From positions 4,326,001 to 4,390,000 of the forward strand of contig NZ_CP113097.1 in assembly GCF_026625125.1 (NCBI RefSeq): a stretch of 64,000 bases of DNA. Reading direction: 5' to 3'. Positions 8,878 to 19,000 of the stretch are shown in pieces; the stretch's first letter is position 1; each line of letters starts with the position of its first letter. Below the pieces are notes generated by a model. The model worked only from the letters and a program-made list of their open reading frames with translations, had not been told where the DNA came from and did no database searches. The stretch is from Pseudomonas putida. GTDB lineage: Bacteria; Pseudomonadota; Gammaproteobacteria; Pseudomonadales; Pseudomonadaceae. The translations under genes were made by a program, and so were the position numbers.

Positions 8878-9681
8878 ATGACTTTGCCCAGAAGAGCTTT
8901 CGGCTGGAAATATGATTTACCCGACACAGCCATCCCTTCAGATTTTCGCCCAGTGATAGAAGAATTTCTGGCACCACCAAGCCATATTGACTCAATATAC
9001 ATTGAGCTTCCGAGATCGATATTCAAAATGAGAGGCTACGACCCTATCGTAGGCGGCTCAATCTTGCTCGTGGGGTTAATTACGCTGATCTCGTTCATCT
9101 ACAACGATTTCACCTCCACCACCAAAGCAGACGCTGGTGGACTGCTCATATTTGCAGCCAGTTATGCTTTTGTTTTTTTCTTCATATTTGCGCAAATACG
9201 CATGGACCTTACATATCCGCGCAACGAGCCTATTCGTTTCAACAGACTTCGCCAGAGGGTTTATTTCTATCAATACAGGCATGATCAACTTCATCCCTTT
9301 GGTTGGAAAAACTGGGGCGTTAAACCTGTGGCCTACGACTGGGAACAGCTTACCGCCGAGGTATATAGTGTTTATTCCCCAATGGGATACGGTGGGCGAG
9401 CTGAGAAAGTCATGATCTCGGTCCGCAAACCAGGCACTGACGAAGTGATCGACCGCGTTTTTTTCGCCGGTAATATTGAACAGGGCAAAAAATTCTGGGC
9501 ACTTGCAAGAATTTTTATGCAGGAAGGCCAGGACGCCCTCCCAACATTTACCCACGCGCCTACGGACTGGAACAGTGATGATCTGCGCAACCCCTTTCAT
9601 CGCCTAGCCCCCAAAGTCCAATGGCCACCCGAAATGGACCTTGAATCCCGCACCGCCCCCGCCCAAGGAGAACATTCATGA
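8878..9681 (+). CDS. DUF6708-type membrane protein, probable immunity protein (unit D)
   Basis: A 267-aa paralogue of unit C, with most differences in the N-terminal 100 residues and both membrane helices retained. The soluble half (NEPIRFNRLRQRVYFYQYR, DRVFFAGNIEQGKKFWALARIF) is nearly unchanged. The ATG at 8878 follows an AGGAAG ribosome site, and the stop overlaps the intact PAAR gene (ATGA). The divergence pattern, variable membrane part and constant tail, fits toxin-specific recognition by the membrane region. Role inferred. Confidence 0.75.
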   Translation: MTLPRRAFGWKYDLPDTAIPSDFRPVIEEFLAPPSHIDSIYIELPRSIFKMRGYDPIVGGSILLVGLITLISFIYNDFTSTTKADAGGLLIFAASYAFVFFFIFAQIRMDLTYPRNEPIRFNRLRQRVYFYQYRHDQLHPFGWKNWGVKPVAYDWEQLTAEVYSVYSPMGYGGRAEKVMISVRKPGTDEVIDRVFFAGNIEQGKKFWALARIFMQEGQDALPTFTHAPTDWNSDDLRNPFHRLAPKVQWPPEMDLESRTAPAQGEHS

Positions 9682-9935
9682 ATCCCGTCGTCCTGGTAGG
9701 TCACCGCCATGATTGCCCGATACATGGCATTGGCGTAGTGGAAACAGGCAGCGCCGACTACACCTTCAATGGCAAGGCCGTTGCCCGAGTGGGCGACCGC
9801 ATCAGTTGTGGTGCGGTGATCACTGGAGGTTCGGCGGGTTATCTGATCGAGGGCAAAGAGGTCGCACGCGAAGGCGATCGGACGGACCACGATGGGATGC
9901 TGGTCGAGGGCGATAGTGATTGGCTAGTTGAATGA
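9678..9935 (+). CDS. PAAR-domain protein (intact copy, unit D)
   Basis: An 85-aa protein. Sequence features are HRHDCPIHGIGVV near the N-terminus, then GKAVARVGDRISCGAVITGGSAGYLIEGKEVA and a final DHDGMLVEGDSDWLVE strand. His and Cys residues suited to the zinc site are present. It is the only complete PAAR in the array and is coupled to the unit D gene by ATGA. It probably caps the VgrG encoded at the start of the island, since no other intact PAAR is visible here. Confidence 0.8.
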   Translation: MNPVVLVGHRHDCPIHGIGVVETGSADYTFNGKAVARVGDRISCGAVITGGSAGYLIEGKEVAREGDRTDHDGMLVEGDSDWLVE

Positions 9936-9966
9936 CTGGGCTTGGTGTTTTAGGTCGCCAGTGCTG

Positions 9967-10040
9967 GCCTGATCGCGGCAAGCCCGCTCCTACAGGCCAG
10001 CGGCAAACCTGTACGAGCGGGCTTGCCCGCGATTAGGCCA
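9967..10040. repeat. REP doublet between PAAR and adhesin genes
   Basis: Inverted GCGGCAAGCCCGCTCC and GAGCGGGCTTGCCCGC arms. It lies between the converging 3' ends of the PAAR gene and the adhesin gene and may act as a transcription or mRNA end barrier. Confidence 0.75.
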
Positions 10041-10066
10041 GCCCGTTCAACGTACGTCCGGACACC

Positions 10067-13000
10067 TCACACCGTATCCACCTTCAACGAATGATCATCC
10101 AGCATCCCGTTGATGATGGTCGCCGTGTCATGCCCCGCCGATACCACTCCCCCTGCCCCTGCCGACACCCCGTAATGCTGAGCCAGGTCTACGCCAGCCA
10201 AGTCGATGGTCTGTACCGGCGCAGCGCCCGCCACACTGCTGACCTCGATGGTCGAGACCACATCGGCCCCTGTGCCGCTGACCTTGAAGTGCAGGTAGTC
10301 GTCCAATGACGCGGCGGTGCCGTGTTCCCCCTGCAGCAGTTGCGACAGGTCCAGCTTATCGCTGCCCGGGGTGAAGTCGGTGACGGTGTCATGGCCCGTG
10401 TCGCCTTTGTGCCAGACGAACGTGTCGTTACCGTTGCCGCCGGTCATGCTGTCGTTGCCCGGCCCGCCGATCAGGATGTCGTTGCCACCCCCACCCTTGA
10501 GCACATCATTGCCCGCGCCGCCGTCGAGCACGTTGTCGGCGCTGTTGCCGATGAGGGTATCGCCGTAGTCCGAGCCGACCAGGTTGTGGATGCCGTTCAA
10601 GGTCTCCACACCGGCACCACCGGTGTCCTGCGCGCCTTCATGGCTCAGGTCGATTGTTACCGCGGCCTTGGCCTGCGCGTAGTTGGCAGTGTGGCCGTCG
10701 TGCTCATCGCCGGCAGGTGCAGGCGCCTGCAGCGATGCGATGTCGACCGGGCTGGAGAGGCCCGCAGCGGAGTGCTCAGTGCCGCCATTGATGTGCGGCG
10801 CCGCAGCCTGCGCATAGTCCACGACCAGGCTCAGCTTGTAGCTTTCGCCCGCCTTGCCCGCCCCCGTCGGGTCGCTGGCATGGATGCTGTACACCCCGTC
10901 ATGGCTGGCCGTGAAGCTGCCACCGGCGTCAATGGGCTGGTAACTGCCACCGGCGTCCTTCCACTGCAGCGCCAGGTTGCCACCGTGCTGGTCGTGGTCG
11001 AGCTGCAGGGTCTCACCCTTGCGCAGGCTAACGTTGATCACCTCTTCGGCATTGCCTTGCGCCGCAGCCGCGCCTGTGGCGCCGAGGTAGCCGAGCACCA
11101 CCAACGCTGCAGTCATGCTGCTGGCATCGAGGGTGAACGCGCCGCGATCGATCACCCGCTGCCCCTGCGCCCTGCCATAGCCGTCAGCACATTCGGACAT
11201 CGAGCTGTCGTGCACATTGATGGTAATGGTCGCGGTGCTCTCGTCGCCGTCGCCATCGCGGAGGGTGTAGACGAACGTGTCGATGGCATCGCGCGGCGCA
11301 GCAACGTTCGGGTCGGCGTGGTAGACCGCGTTGCCCTGGGCATCCAGGGTGAGGTAGCCGAACTGGCCTGCCACATGGCTACCCAGCTGGCCGATGGCCG
11401 AGGTGGAGGTGTCATGGCCGGCGCGCACGCCCACCACGTAGCCGCAGTCGGCGGGCAGATCGGCACCGATGGCGTCGTTGTACAGCACGTTGCCCCGCAC
11501 CTCATCGCCTTTGCTGACACTCACGGTGTCGCAATGGGCCTGCGGTACGTCGTCGACGATGGTGATGTTGACTGTGCTGGTGGTCCAATTGCCCACCGTG
11601 TCCTCGACCCTGTAGGTGAAGGATTCGCTCACGGTAGTGGCGCCATCGTTGGCGTGGGGTTGGGAATTGGCTGGCGAGGTCAGCGTGTAGGTGTAGGAAC
11701 CGTCTGCGTTCAGATGGATCTGGCCGTACTGGCCGACGGCGTGCCCGATCAAGGTGTAGGTCAGTGCCCCCACTCCACCCCCCACCTGCCCGACCAGGCT
11801 GCCGGAGGCGGTTTCCGCTGGCGAACCTGGGTCACTGCCATTGACGCTACCGGCCGCCAGGTCATGGCCGTCCTTGTTGAGGTCCAGGGCTTTCTCGAAC
11901 ACGGTGACGCCGCCATCGCCGCATGGGTGCAGCGATTTGTCGTGCACGTTGATGGTCACGGTGGCGGTGCTTTCGTCGCCGTCGCCATCGCGCAGGGTGT
12001 AGACGAAGGTGTCGATCGCGTCGCGCGGCGCCACGGCATTGGGGTTGGCGTGGTACTCCGCGTTGCCCTGGGCATCGAGGGTCAGGTAGCCGTATTGGCC
12101 GTAGACGTGGCTGCCGAGCTGGCCAACCGCCGAACTGGAGGTGTCATGACCGGCGCGCACCCCTACCACGTAGGCGCCGTCGCCCAGGGTGTCGGCACCG
12201 ACCACGTCGTTGTACATCACGTTGCCGCGCACGATGTCGCCTTTGGCCACGCTGACAAAGTCGCAATGGGCCTGAGGGACGTCATCGACGACGGTGATCT
12301 TGACCGTGCTGGTGGTCCAGTTGCCCACCGTGTCCTCCACCCGGTAGGTGAAGGATTCACTGACGGTATTGGCGCCGTCGTTGGCATGGGTCGGCGAATT
12401 CGCCGGCGAGGTCAGCGTGTAGGTATAGGAGCCGTCAGCGTTCAAGTGCAACTGGCCGAATTGGCCGACGGCATTGCCGACCAGGGTGTAGGTCAACGCC
12501 CCCACGCCACCAGCGACTTGCCCGACCAGGCTGCCGGACGCAGTCTCGCGGGTTGAGCTGGGGTCACTGCCAGTGACGCTGCCGGCCGCTAGGTCGTTGC
12601 CATCCTTGTACAGGTCCAGGGCGTTCTCGTACACCCACACGCCACCGTCACCGCACGGCTGCAGCGCCGGGTTGTGCACATTGATGGTGAGGGTCGTGGT
12701 GCTCTCGTCGCCATCGCCATCGCGAATGGTGTAGACGAACGTGTCGAGCGCATCACGCGGTGCCACGGCATCCGGGTTGGAGTGGTACTGGGCATTGCCC
12801 TGGGCATCGATGGTCAGGTAACCATACTGGCCATGCACCTGGCTGTTGAGCTGGCCGATGGCAGACGTGGAGGTGTCACTGCCGGCGCGCACGCCGACCA
12901 CGTACTGGCCGTCGCCACGGGTGTCGGCACCGACCACGTCGTTGTACATCACGTTGCCGCTTACCACGTCGCCCTTGTACACACTGACGAAGTCGCTGTT

Positions 13001-16000
13001 GGCGGTGGGCACGTCGTCGACGATGGTGATGACGATGGTGCTGGTGGTCGAATGGCCGGCGGAATCCTGCACCTGGTAGGTGAAGCTTTCCGTCAAGGTA
13101 TTCGCGCCATCGTTGGCGTGGGTGGGCGAATTGGCGGGCGAGGTAAGCGTGTAAGTGTAGGAGCCATCTGCGTTCAGGTGGATCTGCCCGTATTGGCCTA
13201 CAGCGTTGCCGACCAAGGTGTAGGTCAGCGCGCCAACGCCGCCGCTGGTGGAGCCGGCCAAGGTGCCGGCAGCTGTTTCCTGCGGCGAGCCGGGGTCGCT
13301 CCCCGTAACCGTGCCTGCCGCAAGATCGTTGCCGTCCTTTTGCAGGTCCAGGGCCTTCTCGTACACCGTCACATCGCGGTCCTCACAGGTCATCAGTGCA
13401 CTGTGCACGTTGATGGTGAGGGTGGTGGTGCTTTCGTCGCCATCGGCATCGCGGACGGTGTAGACGAAGGTGTCGACGGCATCACGCGGCGAGGCAACGT
13501 TGGGGTTGGAGTGGTACTCGGCATTGCCGTAGGCATCGATGGTCAGGTAGCCAAACTGGCCATTGACCTGGGTGTTGAGCTGGCCGATGGCTGAGGTCGA
13601 AGTATCGCTGCCGGCGCGCACGCCGACCACATACTGGCCGTCGCCACGGGTGTCAGCACCGACCACGTCGTTGTACATGACGTTGCCACGCACCACATCG
13701 CCTTTGTCCACGCTGACGAAATCGCTGTTGGCGGTGGGTACGTCGTCGACGATGGTGATCACGATGGTATTGATGGCCGAATTGCCCAGCGAATCCTGCA
13801 CCTGGTAGGTGAAGGTCTCGGTCACGGCATTCGCCCCATCGTTGGCATGGGTGGGCGAATTGGCGGGCGAGGTAAGCGTGTAGGTGTAGGAGCCATCCGC
13901 GTTCAGCTGGATCTGGCCGTATTGGCCTACGGCATTGCCCACCAGGGTAAAGGTCAACGCGCCCACCCCACCGACCGTAAGCGTGCCGGACGCCGTTTCG
14001 TGGGTCGAGCCAGGGTTGCTGCCGGTGACCGTGCCTGCCGCCAGGTCGCTACCGTCCTTGTGCAAGTCCAGCGCGTTTTCATACACGGTCACATCACGGT
14101 CAGCACAGACGATCAGACCGTTGTGCACATTGACGGTGAGGGTCGTGGTGCTTTCGTCACCGTCGGCGTCACGGATGGTGTAGACGAAGGTGTCGATGGC
14201 ATCCCGGGAAGAGGCGATAGCGGGGTTGGAATGGTATTCCGCGTTGCCATAGGCATCGATGGTCAGGTAGCCGTACTGGCCGTTCACCTGCGTGTTGAGC
14301 TGGCCGATGGCCGAACTGGAGGTATCGCTGCCAGCACGCACACCCACCACATACTGGCCGTCGCCGCGGGTATCGGCGCCCACCACGTCGTTGTACATCA
14401 CGTTGCCGCGCACCACGTCGCCTTTGAAGACGCTGACAAAATCGCTGTTGGCGGTGGGCACGTCGTCGACGACGGTTATGACGATGGTACTGGTGGTCGA
14501 ATTGCCGAGGGAGTCCTGCACCTGGTAGGTGAAGGTTTCGGTCACGGTATTGGCGCCGTCATTGGCAGGGTTCGGGGAGTTCGCCGGCGAAGTCAGCGTA
14601 TAGGTGTAGGAGCCGTCAGCGTTGAGCTGAATCTGGCCGTACTGGCCTACGGCATTTCCGACCAGTGTGTAGGTAAGCGCACCTACCCCGCCGCTGGCTG
14701 AGCCGACCAATGTACCGGATGTGGTTTCCTGGCTCGAACCCGGGTCGCTGCCCGTGACATTGCCGGCGGCCAGGTCGTTACCGTCCCTTTGCAGGTCCAG
14801 GGCTTTCTCGTAAACCGTGATGTCACGGTCTTCGCAGGCCATCAACGAATTGTGCACATTCACGGTTATGGTCGTGGTGCTTTCGTCGCCATCGGCGTCG
14901 CGAATGGTATAGACGAAGGTGTCTACAGCGTCCCGTGGAGAAACGACACTGGGGTTGGAGTGGTACTCGGCGTTGCCCTGGGCATCGATGATCAGGTAGC
15001 CGTACTGGCCGTTGACCTGGGTATTGAGCTGGCCGATAGCCGATGTGGAGGTATCGCTGCCGGCACGCACGCCGACCACATGCTGGCCGTCGCCGCGTGT
15101 ATCGGCACCGACCACGTCGTTGTACATCACATTGCCGTACACCACACCGCCTTTATCCACGGCGGCGTGATCGTCATGAGCCTGAGGCAGGTCGTCGATT
15201 ATGTTGACGTCCAGGCTGCCGGTCGCGGTGCTGCCATCGACATCCTTGGCGATCACTTGGAAGTGCTCGCTCAGCGAGTTGCTGCCCGCACCGTCGGCAT
15301 GCTGCTCTGCCTCCGTCAGGGTGTAGCTGTAGCTCACCACGCCCGTCGCCGGGTCATACCCGGTCACGGTCAGGGTGTTGCCTTCAGACGTGACAATCGA
15401 CTGCGGGAAGCCCGCCACCACGCCACCGCTGACTACACTGATGCCACCCACGCTCAGGCTCTGCAAACCGTCTGGTGCGGTGACCTTGAAGGTGCCCTGC
15501 TGGGTCAGGGCGCCGGCATCGGGTGCGCTGCCGTCCTGCAGGTTCTTTTCGTAGACCGTCAGCTCGCCGCCCTGCACGCCAAGGCCATCGAGCGAGACCG
15601 GGTCGTTGAGGTTGGTCACGTTCAGCGTCAACGTCGCGCTGCTGGTGTCGCCGTCGGCGTCCTTGATGGTGTAGTTGAAACTCTCCACGCCCTGGCCGCC
15701 GCCACCCAGGTTTTTGAAGTCCGGGTCGCTGGTGTTCAGCGTGTAGGTGTAGGAACCGTCTGCGGCAAGCACCAAGGTGCCGTAAGTACCGGTGAAGGTC
15801 CCAGCGATTACCGGGCCACCGGGCACACGGTCGGCGCCCTGTATGTCATTGCCCAGTACATTCCCGGTCAGTGCGGTGTGCTGTTCGGTGGCCGCAACAG
15901 CGTTGCTGTCATCCACAGCTTGGGGCACATCGTCCCGGATGGTCACATCCAGGCTGCCGGTCGCCGTGCTGCCATCGACATCCTTGGCGACCACTTGGAA

Positions 16001-19000
16001 GTGCTCGCTCAGCGAATTGCTGCCCGCGCCGTCGGCATGCTGCTCTGTCCCTGTCAGGGTGTAGCTGTAGCTCACCACGCCCGTCGCCGGGTCATACCCG
16101 GTCACGGTCAGGGTGTTGCCTTCAGGCGTGACAATCGACTGCGGGAAGCCCGTCACCACGCCACCGCTGACCACGCTGATGCCACCCACGCTCAGGCTTT
16201 GCAAACCGTCTGGTGCAGTGATCTTGAAGGTACCCTGCTGGGTCAGGGCGCCAGCATCGGGTGCGCTGCCGTCCTGCAGGTTCTTTTCGTAGACCGTCAG
16301 CTCGCCGCCCTGCACGCCAAGGCCATCGAGCGAGACCGGGTCGTTGAGGTTGGTCACGTTCAGCGTCAACGTCGCGCTGCTGGTGTCGCCGTCGGCGTCC
16401 TTGATGGTGTAGTTGAAACTCTCCACGCCCTGGCCGCCGCCACCCAGGTTTTTGAAGTCCGGGTCGCTGGTGTTCAGCGTGTAGGTGTAGGAACCGTCTG
16501 CGGCAAGCACCAAGGTGCCGTAAGTACCGGTGAAGGTCCCAGCGATTACCGGGCCACCGGGCACACGGTCGGCGCCCTGTATGTCATTGCCCAGTACATT
16601 CCCGGTCAGTGCGGTGTGCTGTTCGGTGGCCGCAACAGCGTTGCTGTCATCCACAGCTTGGGGCACATCGTCCCGGATGGTCACATCCAGGCTGCCGGTC
16701 GCCGTGCTGCCATCGACATCCTTGGCGACCACTTGGAAGTGCTCGCTCAGCGAATTGCTGCCCGCGCCGTCGGCATGCTGCTCTGTCCCTGTCAGGGTGT
16801 AGCTGTAGCTCACCACGCCCGTCGCCGGGTCATACCCGGTCACGGTCAGGGTGTTGCCTTCAGGCGTGACAATCGACTGCGGGAAGCCCGTCACCACGCC
16901 ACCGCTGACCACGCTGATGCCACCCACGCTCAGGCTTTGCAAACCGTCTGGTGCAGTGATCTTGAAGGTACCCTGCTGGGTCAGGGCGCCAGCATCGGGT
17001 GCGCTGCCGTCCTGCAGGTTCTTTTCGTAGACCGTCAGCTCGCCGCCCTGCACGCCAAGGCCATCGAGCGAGACCGGGTCGTTGAGGTTGGTCACGTTCA
17101 GCGTCAACGTCGCGCTGCTGGTGTCGCCGTCGGCGTCCTTGATGGTGTAGTTGAAACTCTCCACGCCCTGGCCGCCGCCACCCAGGTTTTTGAAGTCCGG
17201 GTCGCTGGTGTTCAGCGTGTAGGTGTAGGAACCGTCTGCGGCAAGCACCAAGGTGCCGTAAGTACCGGTGAAGGTCCCAGCGATTACCGGGCCACCGGGC
17301 ACACGGTCGGCGCCCTGTATGTCATTGCCCAGTACATTCCCGGTCAGTGCGGTGTGCTGTTCGGTGGCCGCAACAGCGTTGCTGTCATCCACAGCTTGGG
17401 GCACATCGTCCCGGATGGTCACATCCAGGCTGCCGGTCGCCGTGCTGCCATCGACATCCTTGGCGACCACTTGGAAGTGCTCGCTCAGCGAATTGCTGCC
17501 CGCGCCGTCGGCATGCTGCTCTGTCCCTGTCAGGGTGTAGCTGTAGCTCACCACGCCCGTCGCCGGGTCATACCCGGTCACGGTCAGGGTGTTGCCTTCA
17601 GGCGTGACAATCGACTGCGGGAAGCCCGCCACCACGCCACCACTGATCACGCTGATGCCACCCACGCTCAGGCTTTGCAAACCGTCTGGTGCAGTGACCT
17701 TGAAGGTGCCCTGCTGGGTCAGGGCGCCGGCATCGGGTGCGCTGCCGTCCTGCAGGTTTTTCTCGTAGACCGTCAGCTCGCCACCCTGCACACCCAGGCC
17801 ATCGAGCAAGACCGGGTCGTTGAGGTTGGTCACGTTCAGCGTCAACGTCGCGCTGCTGGTGTCGCCGTCGGCGTCCTTGATGGTGTAGTTGAAACTCTCC
17901 ACGCCCTGGCCGCCGCCACCCAGGTTCTTGAAGTCCGGGTCGCTGGTGTTCAGGGTGTAGGTGTAGGAACCGTCTGCAGCAAGCACCAAGGTGCCGTAAG
18001 TACCGGTGAAGGTCCCGGCGATTACCGGGCCACCGGGCACACGGTCGGCGCCCTGTATGTCATTGCCCAGTACATTCCCGGTCAATTCGGTGTGCTGTTC
18101 GGTGGCGGCAACCGTATTGCTGTCATCCACAGCCTGGGGCACATCGTCACGGATGACCACGTCCAGCGACCCTTGGGCGACATCGCCGTCACTGTCGCTG
18201 ACCAGTACCGGGAGATGTTCGCTCTGGGAGTTGTTGCCCGCGCCGTCGACGTGCTGCTCGGCACCGCTCAGGGTGTAGCTGTAGCTCACCACGCCTGTGG
18301 CAGGGTTATACCCGGTGATGGTCAGGGTGTTGCCCAGGCCTGTGGTTATCGATTGGCCAACACCGGTGACCACACCAGCCGTCACCACGTTGATGCCACC
18401 CACACTGAGGTTGTACACCCCGTCTGGCGCCAGCACGGTAAAGCTGCCTTGCTGGGTCAGGGCTGCGGGGTCGCTGGCCGAGCCCAGGGGCAGACTGGCC
18501 TCATCCAGCGTCAGCTCGCCAGGGCTCACATTCAACCCGGAAAGCTCTACCGGGCGGTCTTCATCGATGGGCGTGACGGGTGGATTTGGCTGCTCCGGCG
18601 GACTGGGCGGCAAGCCCGCGTTGCCTGCGTTGTCAGCGCCAAATTCGTCACCCACATAGCGGTTGGCCAATTCAGGAATGCCATTGAAGCCAGCCGTGGG
18701 AAAGCCCACCACCGGGTCAACCCGATCCGCCACTTCGGTAAGCATCACAAAACTGTGGCCACCGCCCAGTGCCCCTGGCGCGCCGTTGCCACCATTACCA
18801 GCGGCAGGCGCTTCAGTGCTGACACTGGGGTCGTCGCCGGCGGCAATCGCCCGCTGAATACGCTCGACGTCGCTCAATTGCGCCTGGCTCGGCGCAACAT
18901 CCTGCGTCTGAACGTGGGCTGGCTGGTTAGCCAAGAGTTCGTGGGTCATCACAAGGCTGCTATCGCGGCCGAGTGTCAGCTCGGCGCCGTTATCCAAGCG

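Noticed and set aside
10322..12556. 744-codon frame opposite the adhesin C-terminal half
   Set aside because: A coding shadow of the adhesin; composition and periodicity follow the minus-strand gene.
15180..18140. CRISPR-like array
   Set aside because: Repeats are 738 bp, coding and without spacers; they are adhesin domains.
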